DNA of 64,000 bases from Halobacillus_B rhizosphaerae (lineage in GTDB: Bacteria > Bacillota > Bacilli > Bacillales > Halobacillaceae). Where the stretch lies: NCBI RefSeq assembly GCF_046719735.1, contig NZ_JAUTWQ010000011.1:1-64000 (forward strand), written 5' to 3'. Position numbers and translations under genes: made by a program. The notes under the pieces are model-generated. The model saw only the letters and a program-made list of their open reading frames with translations. It made no database searches and had not been told where the DNA came from. Below are positions 33,148 to 41,141 of this stretch, one piece after another (position 1 is the stretch's first letter; every line of letters begins with the position of its first letter).

Positions 33148-34104
33148 ATGAAAATCAGGTTTGGTTACGTAGCTCATGCATTGGAACTCTGGAACGCAAC
33201 TCCGGCGAAAACAATGACGTATTCACGTTATCAAAAGCTTGAAAAAAAAGAGAGGAAGGAGCAGTTAATACAGATCACCAAAGCAAATTTAGAACATACT
33301 TTACGAGCGATCCATTATAATATTGCACATGAGATTCCATTGTATCGATTTTCCTCGTCGCTCGTTCCTCTAGCGACCCATCCAGAAGTGAACTGGGATT
33401 ATATTGCACCATTTAAAGAAATGTACAAAGCGATTGGAAAGCTTGTGAAAAAGCATGAGATAAGAACGAGCTTTCACCCGAATCAATTTACCCTTTTCAC
33501 AAGTGACAAACCTCATGTAACCGCTAATGCCGTAGAAGATATGAAGTACCACTATGCTTTGCTCGAAGCGATGGGTCTTGAGGACGAAGCCTATATTAAT
33601 CTGCATATTGGAGGAGCTTATGGAGATAAGAACGCCGCCCTTGAACGATTCCATGCTAATCTTAAGCAGCTTCCAGCTTCTATTAAAGAGAGGATGACAC
33701 TGGAGAATGATGATAAGACTTATACTACTTCTGAGACGCTGAATGTTTGTGAAAAAGAGAACATACCTATGATGTTTGATTATCATCACTTTATGGCGAA
33801 TCATTCAGAAGAAGAAACGTTAACAAGTCTGCTTCCTCGATTTTTTAATACATGGAAATCCAGTCCATTTCCTCCGAAGCTTCATGTTTCTTCACCGAAA
33901 ACGGAGAAAGAATATCGCAGTCATGCAAATTATGTAGACGCAGATTTTATTAAACCTTTACTTAGTGAATTAAAGAAATTGGATGTAAATGTGGATTTTA
34001 TGGTAGAGGCAAAGGAGAAGGACCGGGCATTGCTGAAGCTAGTAGAAGATATCGCAGGGATACGCGGGGTGAAGAGGGTGGGAGGCGGAACTCTTGAAAT
34101 GTAA
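33148..34104 (+). CDS. uvsE: UV DNA damage endonuclease
   Basis: UvsE (UvdE) nicks DNA 5' to UV photoproducts and starts an alternative excision repair route. The 318-residue TIM-barrel protein has the family pattern MKIRFGYVAHAL, LVPLATHP, SFHPNQFTLF, NLHIGGAYGDK, LENDDKTYT, MMFDYHHF and KLHVSSPK with the metal-binding His, Glu and Asp residues. The start follows ATAAAGGAG. It stands after the NERD gene and may share its transcript. A small inverted repeat (GAGGCGGA/TCCGCCTC) overlaps its end without a T run. Confidence 0.95.
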   Translation: MKIRFGYVAHALELWNATPAKTMTYSRYQKLEKKERKEQLIQITKANLEHTLRAIHYNIAHEIPLYRFSSSLVPLATHPEVNWDYIAPFKEMYKAIGKLVKKHEIRTSFHPNQFTLFTSDKPHVTANAVEDMKYHYALLEAMGLEDEAYINLHIGGAYGDKNAALERFHANLKQLPASIKERMTLENDDKTYTTSETLNVCEKENIPMMFDYHHFMANHSEEETLTSLLPRFFNTWKSSPFPPKLHVSSPKTEKEYRSHANYVDADFIKPLLSELKKLDVNVDFMVEAKEKDRALLKLVEDIAGIRGVKRVGGGTLEM

Positions 34105-34170
34105 CTCCGCCTCGAGCGAGCCCTATTGATGCCAGGAAAGATGTGAACAAAGGTTGCTCATCTATTGGCC

Positions 34171-34698
34171 TCATGACAGCTCATGATCCATTTTTTTCGA
34201 GTGGTGATATTCGTGGGCTAATAAGCCAAATAGTAAGGAGTCTCGCCATTCCGTTTTTATCCAGAGATCTTCACGGGTTCTTCCTTCTTCTTTCATTCCG
34301 ATTTTTTGCAGAACTCGTGCAGAACCGGTATTTCGGGGGTCACAGGTAGCGTAGATTCTATGCATGCGCAAGGCATTAAAGCCAAAGTCCAGCAGCTTAA
34401 GTGCGGCTTTCGATGCCAACCCCTTCCCCCAGTGATCTGGGTGGATAATATAAGAGATTTCTGCGTTTCGATTTACTTGATCCCGAAGGTTTATTTCTGC
34501 GACTCCCACAAACTCTTTCGTAGAATCAAGAATGATTCCATAGGCAAATCGTGTGCGGGGAGAGGTCAGTTTGTCTTTTAATGCATCTTTAATAAATGTT
34601 TGGGAATCTTCCTCTGAATTTGGTCCCCACGGCTGGTATTGGCAAACCTTTTCTTGAGCAGCGTAACGGTGGACATACCGCCAATCCTGTTCCTTCAA
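34171..34698 (-). CDS. GNAT acetyltransferase with a stop codon right after its likely original start
   Basis: A RimJ/RimL-type GNAT protein; core motifs AEISYIIHPDHWGKGLASKAAL (acetyl-CoA loop HWGKGLA) and RNTGSARVLQKIGMKEEG are intact. The frame continues upstream as LYLREL, the expected first strand, to an ATG at 34719 with AGAGGTGATTCC before it. But codon 2 is TAG (34716-34714). Translation would then have to begin at the TTG at 34698, losing the first strand and lacking a good binding site. It may be a pseudogene, a variant of recent origin or a sequence error. It is convergent with uvsE. Confidence 0.7.
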   Translation of the reverse strand: MKEQDWRYVHRYAAQEKVCQYQPWGPNSEEDSQTFIKDALKDKLTSPRTRFAYGIILDSTKEFVGVAEINLRDQVNRNAEISYIIHPDHWGKGLASKAALKLLDFGFNALRMHRIYATCDPRNTGSARVLQKIGMKEEGRTREDLWIKTEWRDSLLFGLLAHEYHHSKKMDHELS

Positions 34699-34900
34699 TT
34701 CTCTTAAATAAAGCTACATAGGAATCACCTCTAAATAGCGGATTAACTATAATTCGTACGATTTTCCAAGGAAAAAACTGACTCTAATTGAAATCCTAAC
34801 TGCTAAATTTGGGTTATGGAAACATTGGAAAGAATTAATAATGAAATGAATAAAAGGCTATGATACTTTGTAAGGGATGAATTTTTCAAGGAGGTATAAC

Positions 34901-35479
34901 ATGTTAAAACGTTTAGTGATCGCATCCCTTGCTATCATTAGTTCTTTAACTTTCGGAATTCAGGCCCATGCGGAGAGTAATCAAACCTATACGGTCCAGC
35001 AGGGTGATTCTTTTTATGATATAGCCCAGAAATATGGTATCTCTGCTCAGCAATTAAAAGCAATGAATGATAAAAATGGAAATATGATCTATCCTGGACA
35101 GACGCTTAAACTACCCGTTGCACCAACCGCTTCTGAAAAGAATTTACTTGCACGCTTAGTCGAAGCCGAAGCTAAAGGGGAGAGCTATGCAGGGAAAGTA
35201 GCTGTAGCCACAGTGGTATTAAATCGCGTTCAAAGCGATCAGTTCCCAGATTCCCTGTATGGAGTAATTTATGACAACTATCAGTTTTCTCCGGTATTAA
35301 ACGGCACAATCCACCAGCCGGCAAGTAGTCAATCTAAACAGGCAGTACGAGAGGCTATTGCTTATCAAGGGTATGATCATGATTCTCTATTTTTCTATAA
35401 TCCTAAAAAAGCGTCAAGTGACTATTTGAGTAACCGACAAGTAACCACCGTTATTGGAAATCATGTCTTTATGAAATAA
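34901..35479 (+). CDS. Secreted cell-wall hydrolase with LysM and SleB-type domain (YkvT-like)
   Basis: A 192-residue exported protein. Residues 1-24 form a signal peptide (KRLVIASLAIISSLTFGIQAHA). A LysM domain for peptidoglycan binding follows (YTVQQGDSFYDIAQKYGIS...PGQTLKLP, about 30-74). The rest (about 80-192) is a Hydrolase_2 / SleB-type domain with LARLVEAEAKGESYAGKVAVA, the catalytic Glu region, and YQFSPVLNG. The layout matches YkvT of B. subtilis, related to the spore cortex lytic enzyme SleB but lacking its usual peptidoglycan-binding repeat. The ATG at 34901 follows AAGGAGG. It may act in germination or wall turnover. Confidence 0.88.
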   Translation: MLKRLVIASLAIISSLTFGIQAHAESNQTYTVQQGDSFYDIAQKYGISAQQLKAMNDKNGNMIYPGQTLKLPVAPTASEKNLLARLVEAEAKGESYAGKVAVATVVLNRVQSDQFPDSLYGVIYDNYQFSPVLNGTIHQPASSQSKQAVREAIAYQGYDHDSLFFYNPKKASSDYLSNRQVTTVIGNHVFMK

Positions 35480-35489
35480 TAGATAGAGA

Positions 35490-35520
35490 AGCAAACCCAA
35501 CAAGGGTTTGCTTTTTTTCT
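35490..35520. terminator. Terminator between convergent genes
   Basis: AGCAAACCC, loop AACAA, GGGTTTGCT and seven T. It ends the cell-wall hydrolase transcript and touches the stop codon of the convergent oxidoreductase. Confidence 0.9.
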
Positions 35521-36607
35521 ACGTTTCCCGGTGAAAAGGATGAAGAATTCTTGCTAATATCTTTAATGGGTGAATATGAGGGTTAACTAAAGCCTTGCCT
35601 ACGAGTTCCATTTTCACTGTCTTGACTACTTTGTCCAATTGGTCATTGCTTAATTTTTCAATCGAACGGCGAAGGGTCAGGGAATCATGATATTTTTGAT
35701 ACAGTTTTTTTGTTCTTTTTTCATAACTGGACATCCCGCACAAGTCCTCCGCCGCATAGATACCTGTTAATATTGCAGCAAATTCTCCGAATCCAAGAAA
35801 AGGGGAAATGCAACCAAAGCAATTCCCAGTAAAGAATGTATTTCCAATACGTGGGTATCCTGACTTTCCAATCATAAAGTTTTCCATGCTGAATTCACTC
35901 GATATAATAAATTTTTGATCCAGGGTGCTGTCCACTGTTTTCAGAAGTGTTTTCCAAAGTTCTTCTTTATCTTTTTCCTTATTCTCTGGGTACTCAGGAT
36001 AAACTAAAATTAAACTAGCTTCGGTTTCTGAGTGGGGGAGAATATATGCCATTCCTTTGGGAGCAAAGTCATTGTTAAACCAGGCGTGAACCTCGTTACG
36101 TTTAAAGTTTCCGTTTATAGTTGCGCCTTTAAAACATGCGGTATAGGCCTCTTCATATGTTTGGATCTTCTTTGTGTCGAGAGCATCTCCGGTTGCCAGC
36201 ACAATATGAGTGTATTCCTTGGAAAGCTGTTCATAACTACAATCTTGATGATAGTGAATAGGTGCTGATAATTGCTCCGCCAGTTGTTTGTCGTAGGATT
36301 CAGGATGCTTGCCGCGCATATTAATAAAGCCTAGGTTTCCCTCCAGGGATGCTGTTTCATTAGGGGAATGGATATACAGTTTATTAATATTACTGGTGGG
36401 CTTAACGTCAAAATTATACTTTTCTGAGAGGAACCTTACATAATCTGGGATAGGAGTATGGAATAAGGAAAAAATCGCTTCCCCGAAGATCATCCGATCT
36501 CCAACCATCCCTCTTCGTTCAAATAGATCAGCCTTATATCCATGTTTCTCTAACATAAGAGCACAGGAAAGTCCGGCTAAGCCTGCACCCATAATGGCTA
36601 TCTTCAT
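35519..36607 (-). CDS. FAD/NAD(P)-binding oxidoreductase
   Basis: A 362-residue flavoprotein beginning KIAIMGAGLAGLSCALMLEKHG, a G-x-G-x-x-G FAD-binding fold, with HIVLATGDA near 138 and a second FAD contact in FFTGNCFGCISPFLGFGEFAA near 285. The arrangement recalls the geranylgeranyl-reductase / lycopene-cyclase-like flavoproteins, but key motifs were not matched with certainty. The start follows GAGGAGGGAAG. It stands alone; no carotenoid gene is adjacent. The substrate is unknown. Confidence 0.8.
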   Translation of the reverse strand: MKIAIMGAGLAGLSCALMLEKHGYKADLFERRGMVGDRMIFGEAIFSLFHTPIPDYVRFLSEKYNFDVKPTSNINKLYIHSPNETASLEGNLGFINMRGKHPESYDKQLAEQLSAPIHYHQDCSYEQLSKEYTHIVLATGDALDTKKIQTYEEAYTACFKGATINGNFKRNEVHAWFNNDFAPKGMAYILPHSETEASLILVYPEYPENKEKDKEELWKTLLKTVDSTLDQKFIISSEFSMENFMIGKSGYPRIGNTFFTGNCFGCISPFLGFGEFAAILTGIYAAEDLCGMSSYEKRTKKLYQKYHDSLTLRRSIEKLSNDQLDKVVKTVKMELVGKALVNPHIHPLKILARILHPFHRET

Positions 36608-36789
36608 ATACTTCCCTCCTCATCCTCTTAGAATTTACTGAACCAGCTTATCTATTCGTATCCCCGTTTTTTTCTTTCTAATGCAAGGTTGGAGGATCTT
36701 TTTTGAAGAAACATTAAAGATGTGGGAGGAGGTGAAATCAAACGGGGGTCATTCGGTTTTTTTAGAAATGAAAAGTAAAATGGAAGCGT

Positions 36790-36818
36790 AAAAAACCCGG
36801 ACCATATAAGCCCGGGCA
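36790..36818 (-). terminator. Terminator after ohrR
   Basis: On the minus strand GCCCGG...TCCGGGTTTTTT closes the gpx-ohrR unit about 10 bases after the ohrR stop codon. Confidence 0.75.
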
Positions 36819-36827
36819 CTTGTTGAT

Positions 36828-37280
36828 TCAAGTCACTGTCTGTCGTTGTATTAACTTATGCTGCAGAATTTTCAACTGCTTCATTAACTGTTCGTATTCT
36901 TCAAGCTCAATGTTGCAGCTTGCTATTTCACGTGTGATTTGTTCCGTGATGTTTGCTTTCTCCTCGAAGGCTTTTGGTCGCAGGAAAAGACAAACCTGAC
37001 GTTCGTCTTTTTTTGACCTTTCCTTCGTGAGCCATCCCTTTGTTTCCATTCTTTTAATCATCGGTGTTAACGTCCCTGAACCTAGACTTAATTTTTCACC
37101 CAATTCTTTCACGGTCCGTCCATTTTTCTCCCAGAGCACAAGCAGAACGAGGTATTGGGGATATGTGACGCCAAAGGGCTGAAGAGCTTTCGTATAGAGC
37201 TTATTAAATTGGCTTCCTGTTTCATAGATGGTAAAGCAAAGTTGGTTCTCCAGGGTTAAAAAGTCTTTCAATGGATTCAT
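36828..37280 (-). CDS. ohrR: OhrR-type organic peroxide sensor (MarR family)
   Basis: A 150-residue MarR-family repressor with the OhrR start LENQLCFTIY, where Cys15 is the peroxide-sensing cysteine known from B. subtilis OhrR. The YPQYLVLLVLWE helix, recognition helix LSLGSGTLTPMIKRMETKGWL and wing KKDERQV are conserved. Oxidation of Cys15 releases DNA. No second resolving cysteine is obvious in the usual place, as in one-Cys OhrR, though Cys97 and Cys122 region residues exist. It follows gpx by 6 bases, so both come from one promoter with an OhrR-like palindrome. Confidence 0.88.
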   Translation of the reverse strand: MNPLKDFLTLENQLCFTIYETGSQFNKLYTKALQPFGVTYPQYLVLLVLWEKNGRTVKELGEKLSLGSGTLTPMIKRMETKGWLTKERSKKDERQVCLFLRPKAFEEKANITEQITREIASCNIELEEYEQLMKQLKILQHKLIQRQTVT

Positions 37281-37286
37281 CCTTTT

Positions 37287-37766
37287 TTACTGTAAGTATT
37301 CTTTAATATCTTTTTCAATATCACTAGGTTTAGTGGTGGGGGCGTAGCGATTAATTACTTGTCCATCTTTATTAACTAGAAATTTTGTGAAGTTCCATTT
37401 AATTTTTTTCGATAGAACTCCTTTTTTCTGGTCTTTTAAGAAAGTAAATAATGGATCTTCCTGGTCCCCATTTACATTAATTTTCGCAAACATAGGAAAG
37501 GTGACGCCATAGTTCAATTGGCAGAATTCGGTGGTCTCATTAATGTCATCAAACTCTTGATTATTAAATTGATCACATGGGAAACCTAGAATTTCTAACC
37601 CTTCCTCTTTATGATTGTTATAAAGTTCCTGCAGACCTTCAAACTGCGGAGTGAACCCGCATTTGCTGGCAGTATTTACAATCAGCAAAGTCTTTCCTCT
37701 ATAATCATTCAACGCTTGTTTTTCCCCATTAGGCTTTTTCACTGCAAAATCGTAAACTGTATTCAT
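37287..37766 (-). CDS. Glutathione peroxidase-like thiol peroxidase
   Basis: A 159-residue enzyme of the GPx family that reduces hydroperoxides; in bacteria it usually works with thioredoxin. The peroxidatic Cys36 is in NTASKCGFT, Gln-type partner residues are in FPCDQFNNQE (Cys64) and KIKWNFTKFL, and a likely resolving Cys82 is in EFCQLNYGVTFP. The length is normal. The start follows AAGGGGGC. It heads an operon with ohrR, which suggests control by organic hydroperoxides instead of the more common ohrA-ohrR pairing. Confidence 0.92.
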   Translation of the reverse strand: MNTVYDFAVKKPNGEKQALNDYRGKTLLIVNTASKCGFTPQFEGLQELYNNHKEEGLEILGFPCDQFNNQEFDDINETTEFCQLNYGVTFPMFAKINVNGDQEDPLFTFLKDQKKGVLSKKIKWNFTKFLVNKDGQVINRYAPTTKPSDIEKDIKEYLQ

Positions 37767-37790
37767 TCATAGTGCCCCCTTATTTAAGTT

Positions 37791-37831
37791 GTGTACGATT
37801 TAATTGTACACGATATAATAGAGGGGAGCAA
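37791..37831 (-). promoter_or_regulatory. gpx-ohrR promoter with OhrR-like operator
   Basis: On the minus strand TTGCTC (37831-37826), a 17-base spacer and TACAAT (37808-37803). A 21-base palindrome (37791-37811), arms GTGTACGATT and AATTGTACAC, covers the -10 and fits the OhrR pattern TACAATT-AATTGTA, so binding would block transcription. Confidence 0.8.
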
Positions 37832-37854
37832 TTTTGTACGTGCTTGATCAACTA

Positions 37855-37895
37855 AATAAAGCCCAGAGTTGAATGTGCACTCTGGGCTTCTTTGC
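37855..37895. terminator. Terminator downstream of the AGCS transporter gene
   Basis: AAGCCCAGAGT and ACTCTGGGCTT form an 11-bp perfect stem with a 9-base loop; TTTATTTAG follows on the minus strand. Confidence 0.85.
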
Positions 37896-37959
37896 GTTTG
37901 AAATCGTAGATCGCTTTGTAGTCTATTTGTAAGCTGCATCGTAAATTTGAAAATTATAT

Positions 37960-39369
37960 TTAACTGGCGTCTTCTTCCCGGAAGAGTTCGACTTTCTTTT
38001 CTTTCGTTCGTTTCTTGTAGACCCGATTGACGTAATCATCCGTTAAATCTGCAATTTCGTTATGCAGGAATAAGAGTGGGATAATGTTAGAGAGAAGTAC
38101 AAAAGCGAGCAGTAAATCAAGGAATTGCCAGACAAATTGCAGTCCGCCGATCGCTCCGACAAAGACCGAGAGGATATATACAATTCTCATCGCTTTTGCA
38201 GCATTCAAATTATAGAGATACTCGGCTTGTTTCTCCCCGTAAAAGACCAGAACTCCAATCGTGGTAATAACGAAAAAGAGAAGAAATATACTGATGAAGG
38301 TGCCGCCGAACGCATCACCAAATTCACTGGCAAATGCAACGTTAATCATATTTGAAGCATCGCTGACTCCTACCTGTCTCCATGCATCAGTGACCAGCAC
38401 AGCTAACCCTGAAATGGTACAGATGACAATTGTATCAATAAAAACGCTGAAGATGCCCCAGAGTCCCTGCTTAGAGGGATGGTCTGTTCTCGCTGCCGAG
38501 TGGGCAATAGGCGCCGTTCCAAGTCCGGCTTCATTAGAATAAAGTCCGCGTGCTACCCCCCAGCGAATACCTTGAGCTATACCAGCACCGGCAAATCCTC
38601 CCGCTGCTGAAGTAGGAGTAAAGGCGTGAGTAAAGATGAGAGCAAACACATGAGGCAGTTGTCCGACATTTGCGAAGATGACATACAAGGCAACTCCTAC
38701 ATAAATAAGTACCATTCCGGGAACCATTTTGTCTGTGACGCTGGCGATTCGTTTAATTCCTCCAAAGACTACAAGGGCAATGGCCACGCACATCACAGCT
38801 CCTGTAATAATGACCGACCATCCAAAGGCGCCTTCAGTTTGAGTAGCGATGGAATTGGATTGCACCATTACACTAGGAATTAGTTCAAGCATGAGGAAAA
38901 ATGCAAAGGCAGTAGATACCCACTTCCAGCCGAGGGCTTTTTTTATGTAATATTGGGGCCCGCCCACCCAAACTCCTTTTTTGTTTGTTTCCCTGTATTT
39001 CATGCCAAGAAGAATTTCTGCGTATTTCGTTGACATTCCAATAACGGCTACGGTCCACATCCAAAATAGGGCTCCGGGTCCGCCGAGGGCGATGGCAACC
39101 GGTACACCTACAATATTTGTGGCTCCGGCTGTGGAAGCTAAAGCAGAGGTAAAGGCTTGAAAAGGGCTGATTGTCCCTTTTTGTTGATTTTTTTTGAATA
39201 TCTGACCAATGGTTTGGTGAAGAACATGACCGAAGAAACGAAATTGAAAGAACTTGATTCGGAAAGTAAGAAAGATTCCGCCTGCAATTAAAATAATAGA
39301 TAGAACATACTTCCATAAAAAGTTTGAGGTGTCTGCAATACCAGCTTGGATCATACTCCATAGTTCCAC
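37960..39369 (-). CDS. Sodium:alanine/glycine symporter (AGCS family)
   Basis: A 469-residue amino-acid carrier of the AGCS family (relatives AlsT, YrbD, YflA). Signatures are SPFQAFTSALASTAGATNIVGV (sodium and substrate site near 70-90), GGPGALFWMW, and NEAGLGTAPIAHSAA near 277. About 10-11 membrane segments are visible. The start is a GTG 8 bases behind GAGGAG. It stands alone. Which amino acid it takes up (alanine, glycine or glutamine in relatives) cannot be told. Confidence 0.93.
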   Translation of the reverse strand: MELWSMIQAGIADTSNFLWKYVLSIILIAGGIFLTFRIKFFQFRFFGHVLHQTIGQIFKKNQQKGTISPFQAFTSALASTAGATNIVGVPVAIALGGPGALFWMWTVAVIGMSTKYAEILLGMKYRETNKKGVWVGGPQYYIKKALGWKWVSTAFAFFLMLELIPSVMVQSNSIATQTEGAFGWSVIITGAVMCVAIALVVFGGIKRIASVTDKMVPGMVLIYVGVALYVIFANVGQLPHVFALIFTHAFTPTSAAGGFAGAGIAQGIRWGVARGLYSNEAGLGTAPIAHSAARTDHPSKQGLWGIFSVFIDTIVICTISGLAVLVTDAWRQVGVSDASNMINVAFASEFGDAFGGTFISIFLLFFVITTIGVLVFYGEKQAEYLYNLNAAKAMRIVYILSVFVGAIGGLQFVWQFLDLLLAFVLLSNIIPLLFLHNEIADLTDDYVNRVYKKRTKEKKVELFREEDAS

Positions 39370-39506
39370 GGGATGTGCTCCTCTCTAATTGTATTTATCC
39401 TTATATTCCCTTTTTTGTTTCTATTAAACAAATGTTCAGGCAATTTAAGTGAGAAGAACTTCCAACTGAGATAAAATGGCTTTACATCCTAGGAGGAGGG
39501 ATTGAG

Positions 39507-40103
39507 ATGTTTATTGAGCGAGATGACTTTACAAATCATGATATGAGCAAGTTGATTAAAGGAGCGGTTGTGCCAAGACCCATCGCCTGGGTCTCCACCC
39601 TCAGCATAGATGGAGTCCGGAACCTGGCTCCGTTCAGTTTCTTCACCGTTGCCTCGATGGACCCTGTTACCTTGTGTTTTTCAATTGGAAGCAACGAGAT
39701 GGAGAAAGATACGTTAACGAATATAAAAGCAATGGATCAGTTCGTAGTTAATATTGTTTCAGAGTCTCTGGCCAATCAAATGTATGAATCCAGCAAGGCA
39801 TATCGACCGGATGAAGATGAATTTTCCCTTGCCGGCACCCGATCGTCCTCCAGCCGGTCCGTCCGTGTTCCAAGAGTAGCTGAAGCACCAATTAGTATGG
39901 AGTGCGAGCTTGACCGTATCATTGAATTGGGATCGAATAACCTCGTCCTTGGAAAAGTCACCGGCTACCATATTCAAGATGACCTCTACCAGCAGACGGA
40001 CAAGGTAGATCCATATAAACTTGCACCTGTGGGAAGGATGGCTGGGGACTACAGCTATATTCGAGAGTTTTATAAACTGCCTAATCCGGATTTTCCTGAA
40101 TAA
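39507..40103 (+). CDS. Flavin reductase family protein (DIM6/NTAB type)
   Basis: A 198-residue FMN-binding split-barrel protein. The family pattern is present: KGAVVPRPIAWVSTLSIDG near 20-38, NLAPFSFFTVASMDPVTLCFS near 40-60, FVVNIV near 80 and YKLAPVGRMAGDYSY near 172. Members reduce flavins with NAD(P)H or bind FMN as part of two-component monooxygenases. No oxygenase gene is adjacent. The start follows TAGGAGGAGGG. It is monocistronic, ended by a strong CCGAAC-type hairpin. Confidence 0.9.
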   Translation: MFIERDDFTNHDMSKLIKGAVVPRPIAWVSTLSIDGVRNLAPFSFFTVASMDPVTLCFSIGSNEMEKDTLTNIKAMDQFVVNIVSESLANQMYESSKAYRPDEDEFSLAGTRSSSSRSVRVPRVAEAPISMECELDRIIELGSNNLVLGKVTGYHIQDDLYQQTDKVDPYKLAPVGRMAGDYSYIREFYKLPNPDFPE

Positions 40104-40133
40104 AGGGAAGAAAAAAAGGAAATTTATGAACCA

Positions 40134-40178
40134 GAAAAACCCGAACCTTTGATTTTTAAATTGGTTCGGGTTTTTCTT
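40134..40178. terminator. Terminator hairpin (CCGAACC family)
   Basis: AAAAACCCGAACC pairs with GGTTCGGGTTTTT around an AT-rich loop, with T runs on both sides. It lies between convergent genes. Confidence 0.9.
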
Positions 40179-40238
40179 TCTTGTGTTTGAAATGGAAGTT
40201 CACCTATTCTAATTTTCCGCTTTACCATGGACCGTTAA

Positions 40239-41042
40239 TTATTTTTCAACCCGTGGACTGGTAGGGTCGCATGCCGGATAGTCACCTTTTGTGGATTCAG
40301 CTAGTTTATATAAATAATAGCATTCTTCTCTTGCCATATGGTCAGCCATAAGAACATTAAAAGTCCCTAAGAGCTCCGCAGTAATCTCCATTTCTTCTAA
40401 TTCTCTGAGGAAGGTTTTAAAAATTTTCATTTCTATTTCTACTTCTTTATTAAATCGTCTGAGCGCAGGAAAGGACTGCCGGTGAGTTCGCAAATATCCG
40501 TGCATTTCCACAGCTTTTAAGTAGAATTGATTAAATTCATGTTCAAATTCAGCGCTTTTGGCTTTCAGTCGTTTTTCCACACCGTCGATTTCATCATTGA
40601 TGGCGGAGGAATGGAAGGAAGCGTCTAACAGCCACAGCATGTGGTGGTGAAGCTCGTGGAAAATAGGAGGGATTTCTCCAATACCTAAATAGCTGATCAC
40701 GAGTAAATATTCCTCTAATTCATTAATCATGTGGTTCATAAAGGTGGGGCCAATATGAATTCTAATATCTCCAATCAGGCTTTTATCTAGCAAAGCCAGC
40801 GTGTATTTATGAAAACTTCTTGCCGTGTCGCCGATTTCATTCGTGAATATTTGATAGTCCTTTACTTCCTTGTTTCTTACATGGTTTAACAAATCATCCC
40901 ACGTGTCTTTAAATTCAGTGGCACGTCTAAGTTCTTCTTTTTCGCTTACCACAAGAGCATCATGGATAAAACGAGCATGGTCACCTAAGATCTGCAGCCA
41001 GAATAGATGCTCAAATTCTGCGGTTTCAACATAGCCTTTCAC
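40239..41042 (-). CDS. DUF2935 domain protein (four-helix, metal-binding-like)
   Basis: A 267-residue all-helical protein of the DUF2935 family, made of two similar four-helix bundles. Each half has a regularly spaced E/H set: EFEHLFWLQILGDHARFI at the start and MADHMAREECYYL near the end, plus HELHHHMLWLLD in the middle. This pattern suggests a ferritin- or hemerythrin-like metal site. An upstream ATG (41075) has no binding site; the GTG at 41042 follows GGGGAGGAG and starts VKGYVETAEFEHLFW, the family N-terminus. The function is unknown. Confidence 0.82.
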   Translation of the reverse strand: MKGYVETAEFEHLFWLQILGDHARFIHDALVVSEKEELRRATEFKDTWDDLLNHVRNKEVKDYQIFTNEIGDTARSFHKYTLALLDKSLIGDIRIHIGPTFMNHMINELEEYLLVISYLGIGEIPPIFHELHHHMLWLLDASFHSSAINDEIDGVEKRLKAKSAEFEHEFNQFYLKAVEMHGYLRTHRQSFPALRRFNKEVEIEMKIFKTFLRELEEMEITAELLGTFNVLMADHMAREECYYLYKLAESTKGDYPACDPTSPRVEK

Positions 41043-41141
41043 GTATACTCCTCCCCAACATTCATTCTTCTTCAAAGGTATTCAATGCTCGTACGTTTGA
41101 TGAATGAAAATTCAGGGCCTTGGGACGGGGGAATATGAAAA

